NCBI RefSeq assembly: GCF_032854445.1
Contig: NC_088301.1
Span: forward strand, 14,566,281-14,630,280
Origin: Liolophura sinensis
Lineage: Eukaryota > Mollusca > Polyplacophora > Chitonida > Chitonidae
Direction: 5' to 3'
Length of the DNA stretch: 64,000 nucleotides
Positions within the stretch are counted from its first letter, which is position 1. Each line of letters opens with the position of its first letter. The notes beneath the pieces are model-generated. The model made no database searches. It was not told the DNA's origin and was given only the letters and a program-made list of their open reading frames with translations. This document shows, piece after piece, positions 33,841 to 45,346 of this stretch. The translations under genes were made by a program, and so were the position numbers.

Positions 33841-34035
33841 ACGTATTACCGGTATCAGTGTGCTGGTTGACAGATGGTCACACGTATTACCGGTGTCAGT
33901 GTGCTGGTTGACAGATGGTCACACGTATTACCCGTGTCAGTGTGATAGTTGACAATGTGATAGTTGACAGATGGTCACACGTATTACCAGTGTCAATGCG
34001 ATAGAGGACAGATGGTCACACGTATTACCGGTGAA
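33841..34035. repeat. 41-bp minisatellite, five copies
   Basis: 'cgtattaccggt(a/g)tcagtg' recurs at 33842, 33883, 33924, 33980 and 34021. One unit is longer by a 15-bp internal duplication. Confidence 0.88.
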
Positions 34036-34109
34036 AGCCAGCCTCTTGCAAATTTCCCTCTATGTTTTATTCCGACTGTTCACGTGTATGTCTAAAAGGT
34101 AGCCACGTG

Positions 34110-34215
34110 CAAGCCACCAGCACCTCAACCTAAACAGACTTAACTGAATCAAAATGCAGCGATGTTTGCATGTTGTGTTGTCATCACATTTTGTATACAA
34201 TCACTTTTAAACAAT
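34110..34215. repeat. interspersed repeat R4, copy 1
   Basis: 'tgttgtcatcacattttgta' and 'tgaatcaaaatgcagcgatg', shared in diverged form with 34905-35040 and 38930-39062. Confidence 0.55.
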
Positions 34216-34359
34216 GCAAAGGGCCCAGGCCTCGGGGATGGTTAACCCATCAGAAATGCAGTGTTGTCATCACATTTACAGTCCCCATACGCAGTGAGAG
34301 CTGGGGGAATCTAGGAGTTACCTGAGCCTGGGCACCAAACCTCAGGTTAGGTACTTTCA

Positions 34360-34479
34360 TGGATATGCGTGGTCTGCAACAACCTGCGGATGGTCGTGGG
34401 TTTTCCCAGGACTCTGCCCGGCTTCCTCCCACCATAGTGAAATATTCTAGCTTGAGTACGGCGTAAAACACCAATCAGA

Positions 34480-34550
<71 letters not shown>
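34360..34550 (+). mobile_element. SINE-1 with expanded (AAAT)n tail
   Basis: 'caacctgcggatggtcgtgg', 'ggcttcctcccaccatagtg', 'gtaaaacaccaatcagataa', then about 70 bp of AAAT repeat. Head absent and an internal deletion present. Confidence 0.88.
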
Positions 34551-34904
34551 CATATGGGTGTTTTTTTTTAAGAGCAACAGTATTAAAATAATTTTGTATG
34601 TGTGATAAGGAGCTTCTGCTTGTATGTATGGAGATTCTGCAAACATTGAATTAATACTTTTAATTACGTTTGGTTGAATTAAGAAGAAGACTGAATTACT
34701 GAAAAAGATAAATCACCCGTCCATGGACAGACTTGTAATTAAAATAAGAGACTAACTTTACAGAGAGTAAAACCAGAGCCCCGAAAACATGATAACTGGT
34801 AAATTATGACAAGTAACCGTTGACGTAGGGCTTCTTGTCAATTTACCTCCGTTAGGGTTTTATTCTAACTGTTCATGCAAATGCTTAAATAGTAGCATTT
34901 TAGA

Positions 34905-35040
34905 CATCCCTTAGCACCATGGTTTAAGCAGAATTAGGTAAAACAAATGCAGTGATACGAACTGCAATATATTAGACACTACTGGTTTACAATTACTCAA
35001 ATTGCTGCTTTGTCGTTACATTTAACATACAATAACATTA
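34905..35040. repeat. interspersed repeat R4, copy 2
   Basis: 'agcaccatggtttaagcaga' to 'acatacaataacatt'. Close to the copy at 38930-39062 in the same orientation. Confidence 0.75.
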
Positions 35041-35049
35041 ACACATCGA

Positions 35050-36000
35050 ATATAGCATCCTCTCGTGAAATGTAAGTAGGTGGAAGTATTGACAAATTGC
35101 CTTATCCTGCAGTTGATAATATATAGATAGAGCTTAAAGTCTTAAATGACATATTTAATGAATTTCCATTTGAAATTCCCATGTTTTGGAACTGATCTTA
35201 TTTGACAGGGGATGCTGACCAAGGCACGTTACTCTAGCTAACTTCTTGCAGAAGAAACCTGCAACAGTTTCATATACATTACGTGGATTTAATACATTTA
35301 TGTTCCCGTTTAATAAAACTGTCATGCGCAATAGGGGCATAGTACAAATACTAGAAATATGGTAGTCAAAGATTGTGCATCATTAAAAAACTTTTACTTT
35401 TATTATTTTAACAGACATGCATTAAAATCCGACCAGTCATAAAAATAATCGCATTCACTAGGATTTTTTGTTGGTAAAATATAAAAACAAAACAATTTGT
35501 TTTATGTGCTAAATTCAGGTTTTTGTTTGTTTCCCTCATTTCTTCTACTGGCCATTTTTGTTAAGATTTATTAAGGATGTCACGAGACAACTGACTTCAC
35601 CACAACAACAAAAAACAAACAAATCATTTTACTAATGTAGATAGAGGATAAATCATGAAATAAATAGCAAAAATAGCCCTGGAGCCTGATTCATTGTAGA
35701 CACGACAAAATAGGTGTTAATGTTCCCTGTCTGGCTTAACCTGTTATCTTATGTATGAATATGTATATACTGGTACGATAGAGGGGGACTCGCAACTTCA
35801 CACATCTTGCAGACTCGAGACTACTAGTATTATACTACTCCAGTATCGCTTTACCCGCTGTACGTGAGGTGAAAAGAGGGTTCCAAATAATCAGTCGTTC
35901 TTGGATGGGCGTGAGATAAAAACAGACCTGAGTGAAATGCCTGTAATGTGTACTGAAAAATACCATGATGTGATAGCTTTGCAAATATTTGAGTTCTGAT
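35050..36000. other. no gene recognised
   Basis: AT-rich DNA without identified repeats or coding motifs. Confidence 0.5.
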
Positions 36001-36006
36001 TACATT

Positions 36007-36715
36007 TTATCTGGGACATCTTAAAAGAAAATGTACTTCGGACTCAACTACATCACAAAAATCACACCAGCCAGTTGGGTGACAGTTTATCTTGAAAAGG
36101 CGTAAGTTAAGAGGTAAGACACCAGACATTAATCTGAAAAATAGGACATCGTGTCGTCTTGGAGATAGGCTTACATTACCACTGGAAATAAAAGGCTGAA
36201 ATTGAAAATAAAGACGACCATTATTCGTTGTATCCCACTCATTTTGCCAAAGCGAGTAAAAGTGTAACTTCGTTGAACATCTCTCGACATGATAACGTGT
36301 AAGAGACAGATGTATTATTCAGCAGTAGCGCTTGTTTTGCAGCCTTGTCCGCTTCTTCATTACCCGCTATTCCGACGTGGGCTGGTACCCATGCCAAACA
36401 AACCTCTATCCCCTGAAAGTAGAACGAGGTTATCAACCATAATATCTCCAAAATCAAAGGAGATACAGTTTGCCAAGAGTAATTCTTAATTGCTCGCAAT
36501 GCAGCAAGTGAATCAGAAAAATCACAGCCCTCACTGGTCTATATTCCTCAAGTCAGCGTAAAGAACAGAGGATTGCTAATAACTCACATGTGAAGACCGA
36601 CGATTTATCAGACATTCTAAGTGATTGGCACAATTTTATATCCGATACTGAAAACCCAATACCACTCTTCCCTGTCTCTGGGCACTTTGATGTATCTGAA
36701 AATAGTTTTTAAAAA
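36007..36715 (-). mobile_element. LINE relic: RNase H domain and C-terminal Cys/His knuckle
   Basis: Minus-strand 3' part of a non-LTR retrotransposon ORF2, of the kind carrying RNase H after the reverse transcriptase (I/R1/Jockey-like groups). In order: the FSDTSK start (normally a TDGSK block), SSVFTCELLAILCSL with the catalytic Glu, then after a frameshift SDSLAALRAIKN, CLAWVPAHVGIAGNEEADKA, and in another frame LRLFKINCHPTGWCDFCDVV with the downstream His/Cys (EVHFLLRCP) before a stop. An in-frame TGA and at least two frameshifts show it is dead. The open piece is 36239-36499. Confidence 0.88.
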
Positions 36716-37136
36716 GCAGACCAGTTGTTAGACACATAGTTTTTAAAACACAAGCAGATAAGGTTAGGTTGGCCACATTTGCGGGTGTACTCACGTAACG
36801 CCATGCACGTGGATTCGGTCATGTTGTGAGTGCTTTAAAATGGATCACATGACGTAAACCATCCAATAATATTTTGTGTATGGATTTTCCATGCTTCCAA
36901 GGTATTCCGGCTCTACTGGTTCTCTGGTGATTGAGTCACCAGTCGGTTTTAACGGCAAATGAGCCTATGTTTATCAGCTATAATAATGACAAGCATTTTA
37001 TCCACGGATGATATTATGAGCAAATCCATTGTGTGTAAGATCGATCATTTTTCAAGAACTGAAAGCACGACCCACAGCTGCATTAAGACTCTACAGATAC
37101 ACTCAACACATGAATTATCATTGGTGTTTTAAAGTA

Positions 37137-37286
37137 ACCTGCAATTTACCAGTAACATGCGGATGGTCGTGGGTTTCTCCCGGGCTCTGCATGCCCGGTT
37201 TCCTCTCAACATAATGCTGGCCACTGTCGTATAAGTGAAATATTCTTGAGTACGACGTAAAGCACTAATCAAATAAATAATTATAA
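37137..37286 (+). mobile_element. SINE-1, 5'-truncated
   Basis: 'catgcggatggtcgtgggtt', 'cataatgctggccactgtcg', 'taaagcactaatcaaataaa'. Confidence 0.85.
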
Positions 37287-37289
37287 GGC

Positions 37290-38125
37290 ATACAGTGCAG
37301 CGTTTAGAACTTACCACTCGCTCGTGTAGATTGTTGTTAGAAATTTGACCATAGCTCATAATCCACTAACCTAGCTCTCTCTGACGTCAACAATCAACGC
37401 ACCTCCATTTTTGAATAGTTGTACTAAGGCGAAACATGGAACTAAGGATTAATGAGTTTACATTGCTAATTTTTCAGTATATATCCAGCCCATTAAACTG
37501 GTTAAATTTAAATTAGCATACATTTCAGTGCAATATGGCATAGTCGTCTGCACACATCTAACAAACAACTGACAAGCTAATTTAAATTTTTATTTTCTTT
37601 TCTTGGCAAAAAAAAAAAAAAAACAGAACAAGAAAAAAAAAAACCAAAAAAAAAAAACCAAAAAAACTCCAGCATTATGTCATGCGTCATGACGTGCGGA
37701 AAAAAAGGAAAAAAAAATAAATAAAGAAAAATAGATAAAGCAAAACGGGGCAATGTTAATTAAGGCCGCCGTGAGCAGAAGAATGGATGTGTTGAGAAGA
37801 GATGAGGTGAAATTAATGGAAGAGGCAAGTGCATGTGATACATTTTAACTGGGTTCATTAATTCTCGTTCCAAGATGTAGATAAAACGTTCCTATAGATA
37901 TCATTTTTGCCCCGGGGACGGGGATGTTTATGTATAGGTTGGTTCACATCAGCTGAAGTTACACAGAGATTGTCACAAGAGTGTATGATCTGTAATAATG
38001 TAACCCTGTTAGATTTTGTTATCTTAGACTTGTCGTATGAGTTGAGCTCGAAACACAAACCAAATGTGAACACGAACATTTAGTATTGCGAATAAAATAA
38101 TCAAAAAGCTAACGGTCTCCCTTCA
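37290..38125. other. no gene; A-rich low-complexity tract
   Basis: Contains A runs with C interruptions at 37608-37670. No coding motif. Confidence 0.5.
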
Positions 38126-38129
38126 GTCA

Positions 38130-38550
38130 TTATATACTCCTTATAGCGCATGTGCCGCTCGCTACACTCGCTTTACATCACTGCCACAACTAGAAAAGCT
38201 TGACCTTTGGAGCCTGTTTAGCCTTTGGCTCACCACTTGGATTTCGCGCCGTACTATTTACTCAGCATTCATCTACAAAAACGGATCTGGTGTTGGTTAG
38301 TATCATCTTGGGGATACTTTACGTACGGAGAATGTAGGGAGTATCACTGTAACCAAAGGTTAAGACAGAAAGGTTTCTGACATCACCTCCTGCATATCAC
38401 CGTGACTACAAGGACTTTGACCTGGGACTAATATAACAGACAGCCTCGACGTTGTTCAAGATTTTTGTACAAAATTTGCTCATGGTCGCAGTAATGTAAA
38501 ACGAACAAAGAGAGCGGCGCATGCGCTGTAAGGAGTATGTGTTCAGTATA
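38130..38550. repeat. MITE-like element with inverted ends
   Basis: The left end 'tactccttatagcgcatgtg' and the right end 'gcgcatgcgctgtaaggagt' are inverted copies; 'cgctttacatcactgcc' pairs with 'gcagtaatgtaaaacg'. About 420 bp with no coding capacity, consistent with a non-autonomous DNA transposon. Confidence 0.65.
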
Positions 38551-38929
38551 ATCTGACTTGTCACAACTAGAGAGCCTACACTGAAAAAATGTAGTTCTCC
38601 TATGAATGAGCACAATATCTTCAGCTCGACTATGTTTTTTTTACTTTGTATTTCAATTTCATTAGTTTAAAGTGCAAACCACATTTACTGATATTAAATC
38701 AAGACAGCAGACACACACGAACTTAAGCTACATGTATGACACAGCGACTACTATAGGATAAGCTGGTGTCGATCCATACGCCGCAGGAATCCCCTCACAC
38801 CCTGTCGTCACGTGACCCAGGTGTAGGTAATGCGAGTGTGTACTTGCCGTAGTTTAAAATCAGATCTTGTTTGAGAGGAATACAATATAATTAAAGACGT
38901 ACACGATAAGGTGTAACAAATTACACGCC

Positions 38930-39062
38930 ACCTAGCACCATGGCTTAAGCAGAATTAGGTTAAAAAATGCAACGGTGTTAATTGCAATATTTAGACGTCA
39001 CTGGTCTAGACTTACTCAAAATGCTGTGTTGTCATCACAATTAATATGCAATAACAATACTT
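38930..39062. repeat. interspersed repeat R4, copy 3
   Basis: 'cctagcaccatggcttaagc' to 'atatgcaataacaatac', matching 34905-35040. Confidence 0.75.
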
Positions 39063-39667
39063 CATGACGTGACTGACTGGGAGCAGCGATGCAAAGCCTA
39101 CATGTATTGATCAACATATCCTATGGATATTTATGAGGTTGGACCTGTTTTGGCCAAATTAAGGCGTTTCACTAAGAAGGTCAGTCATATATTCACTAAA
39201 CTTTTAATACACTTCAAATTCCACCCAGCTGCAGTGTGAACGACGCATACGTAAATTCGAAAATGTTAGGAAACGTGACCAAACTGCGTACAATTTTCTC
39301 TCAAATTTTTCAAAAAGGCACATTATTTGTCTTAAGCTGTGGCGAACGTGCTTGTGTCTCCTTTGTTTGTATGTTAAACTGAAAGCAATAAAAGTGTCTT
39401 CTTGACAACTTAATTGCGTCGATTGTTGTTGTGGTTACTCTATACAGGCCAAATCTGGGTGATAGTTCAAGAGATTCCTTGGTAGAGGGTGCGTTGAATG
39501 TTAACAATTTAGTCTGTGTTTTGTTGAAAATAGTTCGTGTTTGGAGACTATGAATATACGAACCATCCTACATCCTACATCCTAGTTTTGTGATAAAAGC
39601 TCTTCAGGCGTTGTCAGTATTTTACGGACTTGTGGGCTGATTTGTACGATATCACGGCTCCACCTGG

Positions 39668-39815
39668 GATTTATTTATTTATTTCATTTATACGACGGCG
39701 GCAGGCATTATTGTGGGAGGTAACTCACTGTCATTCGCAGGGTGCTGGAAGACTTTCCCGTGTACGATTTGGAGAGCAAGTCAGCATGAGCTGAACTTGA
39801 ATGCACGGTGATTGC
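39668..39815 (-). mobile_element. SINE-1, diverged
   Basis: 'tttatttatttatttcattt', 'tacgacggcggcaggcatta', 'gggtgctggaagactttccc', 'gtcagcatgagctgaacttg'; internal deletions. Confidence 0.8.
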
Positions 39816-39819
39816 TTTG

Positions 39820-40440
39820 GTGAGGGGCTTCTGGCCTTCAGCCGGATAAATACAATATTTTGTTTACAGTGACAAAACATAAGACAAGCAGGAAACATCT
39901 ACATACAAAGTGTTGTGATTAACATAATCTAAACCGGGAAATACCCAGTCTAGCTTTACTTTAAAGGCATTGCCTAAGCAGGAGTGGTATTTCTTGGAAC
40001 TGCAACTGAAGGACATTCTTGGAAGATCCACAAAATCCTGAATAAATCTTTTAGCCAGGAATCATTACGAGGTCGTATGTTAGAGCAACCGGGAACACAA
40101 TGTCGAGTCATTCGTATCGCATTTATGGCTAAAAGGCAAAACAGCGATATAATTCTATAACATCACAAAAATAAAGAGATATGCATTTTCAGTTTAATGC
40201 GAGATACTTTATCTGTGCATATGTTCATAAGGTCTATTGCTGTCGCCTTTGAAACCAGGAATCGGCAGAAATTATGATAAGTCTAATGCACGTGAGCTAG
40301 CTTCTATAATGGCGAACAGAAGACATCTGGGGGCAGGCCATCTGGCAGAAAACCAGTCCGAGTTCCCTGACACCATCCTGTTGTATTCAGAAACTGTCCA
40401 TTATACTGTTACAGGACTGTCCCTCGGACCCCAGATAATG
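39820..40440. other. 5' flank of MCT pseudogene B
   Basis: No repeat recognised. An ORF at 40237-40443 ends just before B and has no family motif. The last 40 bp before the B start resemble the same region of gene A. Confidence 0.45.
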
Positions 40441-40627
40441 TGAGTGAGTACGAGATTTTTGCGGGATCAGGTGTACACCAGGTAACAAAATGGAGGAGTT
40501 GGAGATACTGTGTTCCACTGAAACAGGCAAGAGTCGTCATGAGGAAGATGTTAACATAGAGGGCTTTCATGGAAGAAAGAAGGTGAAGGACACAGACCAG
40601 GGCTGCTCCTGGGTAGCGTTACCGGCT

Positions 40628-40764
40628 GTGCGTGCTTGGGGTTTTACGTCGTACTTAAAACATTTCAAGTCATATGACGTCGAAGAGGTGTGCATACATA
40701 TAACGTGTCTTCTTGTGGCAGGGCGAGCCCTTGTCATCAAAGTGCTGCTGACAATAAATTTTTA
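40628..40764 (-). mobile_element. SINE-2 fragment inserted in exon 1 of pseudogene B
   Basis: 'tgcttggggttttacgtcgt', 'catttcaagtcatatgacgt', 'cttgtggcagggcgagccct'. It replaces the last five codons present in gene A. The original donor 'gtgagcc' seems to survive at 40765, right after the insert. A cryptic phase-0 donor GCT|GTGCGT lies at the left junction. Confidence 0.88.
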
Positions 40765-40812
40765 GTGAGCCGTGAAAAGAAATAATTACTACTGTTCATA
40801 GTTGATTGATTT

Positions 40813-40872
40813 TTTAATTTATTTGATTGGTGTTTTATGTCGTATACTAAGGAATATTTCAGTTATACGACT
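40813..40872 (-). mobile_element. SINE-1 tail fragment, intron 1 of B
   Basis: 'aatttatttgattggtgttt', 'gaatatttcagttatacgac'. Confidence 0.7.
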
Positions 40873-42844
40873 TCAATTTGTAATTCCAAGAAGTTTATAG
40901 GTTTTCGTTTTCCAAAATAAATGGCTCAAAGATATTTAATCGCAAAATTTGATGCTCAGCATTTGAATGATTATCACACTGCTCTGTTACACGTTTTGAT
41001 ACTTTAGCTGTTAATATCATTTACTTCACTTGCTGTGTTTCAAGATATAAAGTGTTTTGACACGAGAGTTAATTGAGATTCTTCTGCTGCATGTAGGGCA
41101 CGAGAAGACGACATACAACTCATAATTAACCATGACTCATGAAATCTGCTCTTCGAAGTCGGATTTAGTTTTCTTTAAGAGAATTAAAAAGTGTTTTGTA
41201 GACCCCCTTCTTCCTACGCTTTTTGCATAATTCACATTGCATTAGTTGCTGTTTGGGGTGTTAAAGAATAAAGAATATGAAAATATCTTCTTACAGATAA
41301 TTATTGGAGGATGTATCAGTGCAGTGGGTTTCATACATCTCTACCTGCTCGATGCGTTTGGGGAGAGTGACACCAAAACATCCTGGGTGGGGGCTATCTT
41401 CATTGCTCTGCATCCGTTAGCAGGTATAGTTCTAAATATATCCAATTTTCATTGTAGATAAATTGTCTAAATTCGACGTGTTTTCAAATGTAAAGACTGT
41501 TCAACGTCTTACAGGACTATTGCTCAAATTCAAGAGTTACGAAAATCAGCCTGAAATATGTTGTAGTATCGCACACCACAAGTGTAGTCAGAAATGGGAA
41601 CAGGAGCACAACAATAAGGGTTATCAGAAAACAACACTATCTGAAGTATGTGCACTGATTCTGAAAGATTCCTTCATTCCCAAAGTTATTTTCAAAGAGC
41701 ACCTGTCCGTTTTGAGATATACCAGTGTACATATGTGATTCTGTTTTTATTTTGCCCCTGAAAGGCCTTTGACTAGTGCGATAAGCAGCCGATGGAGTTG
41801 TCGAACTTCAATATTTATAGGGGGCGATTTAGGACCGGGGGCTCTAGCTATAGGCTACCAGACAAACGGTCTCGGTATGACGTTCCTTGCAATCGGCCTC
41901 TTGGCAGGTAATGTACAATACGTCTGAGATATTGATATATTGCACGTCTACATAACATGGTACTGACCAGTATACAAATGGTGTAATTTGTGAAACATTC
42001 ACAATGATTTTTGTACCACTGATACACATATCACTTGCAAATTTGTAATTTATCCTTTAACTGTTAAGCAATTTTCTCTTTACAGGCGTTGCTTTTGGTT
42101 TGGTCTTAGCACCTTCAACGGTTGTCATGGGTTACTATTTTTCCCGTCGTCTGAATATTGCCCTTGGCATAGTGTTTGTCGGTGTTCCAATGGGAATTAC
42201 GAGAGCGCCGGTCTGCTTGACATTTTTAGAGACCCATTACGGTTGGCGAGGATATGTGCTTCTATTCGCAGGGATAACGCTGAATATTTGTGTAACAGCA
42301 GCTCTTCTTAGGCCGTCAAAATAATCTGCACAAATTACGTCCGCAAATCTTGCTCTGTCACTAAAGAGACATATGAAGTATTAAACAACAAAAGTCTTAT
42401 ATTTTATGTGATAACCCTGTTTCTTAGTAAGTTGGCAATGAGCATATTTACATCTGCCAAAGTACTGCTTGGTGCCAGGAGCAACCCTGCCTGATTTTCA
42501 TGCGATTTATATGGCAATAGGCTGTGCCAACATGATTTCCTCACTGGGCTAGGAAGCGGAAAAGTCCGATCAAGGGAAGGGATCGATCGGTTTTGCTTGA
42601 TATTAGGGGCCTACTCAGTGGCCGGGACAACTCTGTGTTCTACCTTCCGTGTCACACTCCCAGCTTGGCCGTCTGGCTTGCTTTTTTTTGGTGTCGTTTT
42701 ATTACAACACAAAGCCTCCGCTGTACGTGCCTATCTCCGTGGACTTGGCTTGAGGAATCTGAATATGGCCTTGGGCCTTGAGATGTTTGCCATAGGTGTC
42801 GGGTTCATCTTTGGACCTGCATTAGCAGGTATTAAAGGGGTGGA

Positions 42845-43485
42845 CACTAACACGATGTTCCCTATTGATATATACTGAACCAAAAATGAAATTCACATGT
42901 GTTCCAAACATACCCATATAGAATGAAGTGTGTTGCTAGTGGATAAGTCTGGTTTATGGGCGTAAACAGAATTCTACTGCATCTAATGGCACGTGCAAGA
43001 GCTACAGTGGAACAGCCTTCCTGGAGAATTTCAACTGCACGTTCAGGTCCAACATTTGTAACATTTTTTTCTAATCACCAGCAAATTCAGTTCAGTATAC
43101 AATTTCTTGGTTTATTAAAACAACGTTTCGATCTAGTTACTGACATCGATATCAAGATCGTCGTTATCTCTGTGTTGATAAGCCAAGATTTATATCCATA
43201 AGAAACAACGTGTTAGTGTATTCCCGCATCAGCATCTAAATGCCTCTGAAAACAATTAAGAAGGTGGACATCACAATCCCTGTAAAATATAAATAAAATA
43301 TGATCATTAGAAGGAAAAACAATGAATATTTTTTTAACTTGCGTACTTAACGTATTAAAGTACATCTCATTAAGCATCTATTTCCCTTAGCTGGTTATAT
43401 AATCGTCCATTTTTTTAGTGACTTGTCCACATATAAGCTAAAATGAACCAAATATGTCTGATTCAGGTCGTTTTTTCCTTTGCAG
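42845..43485. other. intron 4 of pseudogene B
   Basis: AT-rich with no repeat or exon recognised other than the flanking B exons; short ORF at 42956-43201 lacks motifs. Confidence 0.5.
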
Positions 43486-43995
43486 CCTGGGTTCAGCAGA
43501 TTTCAAACGACTATAACTCCTGTCTTTACTTAGGAGGTAGGTTGTCTGAAATCAAGCGAAGTTTTGCAAATGTATATGGGGATCTTAAGGCATAGCTAGC
43601 TATGTTATTAAGACGGAATGTTTTCATTCATTTCACAGACATAGTTATTAGCTAGGGTTTTTAAAACTTAATGTTAAAGACAACACTACACACCAAATTT
43701 ATATATCCATCGATAAAGTATCCCACATTAATTTTTAAAAGGCGTACATATTTTACTTGAGTGTTGTTGCAAAACCGAGATTTCGCACTTCAAAGTAAGC
43801 TAAAACAAGCCCACTAAGGGAATTGAAAGCGCCAGCAAATTATATGTTTTAACCAATTAAGGACGAGTTATTTCTGTAAAGCAAGAAAGCAGCTGTTTCT
43901 GCTGACGTCGCTAACCCTGGGGTATCACAACATCGTGTTTTCTGGTTTCTGTCTACCTCCTAACCCCATTAAAAGTTGATTTATGAACTTTTATG

Positions 43996-44342
43996 CTGGA
44001 CCATGAACTGGACAGTACTGTGGAAGCGCAAACCTCAAGCACAGCTCAATGATCAAATCCACAACTACAGACGAAGGGGCAATACTCTGTATTTGTGTTG
44101 TATTTCATAACGGTAAAGAGTTCAGACATCTCTACACTACGCTCCATCACTTTGTGGACGTAGTTACATCTTTCTCTAGTCGATGTTTTTTCTGGTAATT
44201 GCAACTTGATAACACCATGTCTTCGCTGCCATAGGGTAGGTGAAATATCAAGTAAAACCCCAATCAATTAAATCATGGCAAGAAGGAAAGGCACTTTATA
44301 TTGTGATATAAATATATTATAATAAATATATATTTATATCAA
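43996..44342. repeat. 340-bp duplicated segment, copy 1
   Basis: From 'ctggaccatgaactggacag' to 'atatatatttatat', almost identical to 46231-46575. The right end is an 11-bp inverted repeat, tgatataaata / tatttatatca. The last third ('ggtgaaatatcaagtaaaac', 'cccaatcaattaaat') resembles a SINE-1 tail, so the unit may be another SINE. It lies in intron 5 of pseudogene B. Confidence 0.9.
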
Positions 44343-44805
44343 CGTTCAATCCTACGCTGAGTCATGCCTGAGTGTCAAAATCGTCAAACTTGACTCTCGC
44401 CTGGCTTGGCCATGAGCATAAGGCGGCATGGTAAGTACTTCTACGATGGGTGGAGCGATGTCTTCTGCATGATTTTCCCAGAAGACAGTGCTACACATAT
44501 TTTGGACCAACTTTGTGAATGGTGATACTCTTTTGGCATGGCCGACGTTAAAACCTTAAGCAAGCACACAGAAATACCAGAATATTTTGTGGATCGGGTC
44601 GTGGTCAAGTTGTTAAAGCCGCTTGTCTTTCAGTCGTGAGGACACACGAAGTAAGAGTTCATTTCCGGCCTTTGACAAGGAATTTGTACATTCTCCCTTT
44701 CTAACACTTCGTCCCGTCAGCGTAGCTACACGTCACACGTGAGACAGTTCATCAATAACTTGTCAACGATCGGTGGTTTACGCCTCACACTCCCGTTTTC
44801 TCCAG

Positions 44806-44886
44806 CCCATAAACTGACCACAACCGAATAAAGGAAATATTCTTGAGTATGCATGGCGTTAAACTGCAATCGAAGAAATAAATAAG
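44806..44886 (+). mobile_element. SINE-1 tail fragment
   Basis: 'aaccgaataaaggaaatatt', 'cttgagtatgcatggcgtta', 'aatcgaagaaataaataag'. Confidence 0.65.
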
Positions 44887-45346
44887 ATAATAGAACAGTT
44901 TATCTTAAGATGGCTGACATTTTGCCACCATTACCAATGGTTTAAATTCGAAAAACGCATTCCTGGATAGAAAACTTAGGGTTTATCATTGATAAAGCAA
45001 TGCACATTTATGAACTTTTGATTTGTATTCTAAACCTTGCACTTTCAGGACTATCCTTTCTTCTTGCTGCCGCCTCTTCGTTAATGATAACGAAAGCGAA
45101 GGGGACATCTGAGCTTTCGGGAGAGAGTTTGTCTTCCAAAACGACGGAGATACCTCTCAAACAATCCACTTCTTCTATTTAGTGACAGTGGTCATCCTGA
45201 TTCGTAACCTGCAGATCAGAGATTGGAATTAGCTTTAGTTTGACTCCACAAGGCATCATTTTTAATATAGATTCCACAGATCTGAACATCACATTCCACA
45301 ACCAAGGTACGTAGTTTTACCCTCCATGTCAATAACCCCAGAGTGA

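Larger units (their letters stand above)
40490..45182 (+). pseudogene. MCT-like pseudogene B, six exons (paralogue of A)
   Basis: Same six-exon plan as gene A: 40490-40627 (then SINE), 41297-41423, 41764 or so-41908, 42086-42838, 43486-43536 and 45049-45182. Exon 1 starts MEELEILCST and reaches the TM1 motif as DQGCSWVALPA, with Cys for the conserved Trp, before a SINE-2 fragment replaces the end of the exon. Exon 3 is one base short at its acceptor, shifting frame into a stop. Exon 4 has TAA at 42322-42324 after LLRPSK, then deletions and frame changes through the central loop and helix 8. Exons 2, 5 and 6 are intact. Parts of exons 3 and 4 are nearly identical to gene A while their neighbours are far more diverged. 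Transcription is possible, but a full transporter is not. Confidence 0.9.

Noticed and set aside
40237-40443. upstream coding exon of MCT B
   Set aside because: No counterpart lies upstream of gene A apart from about 40 bp before the ATG, and the frame stops before the B start.
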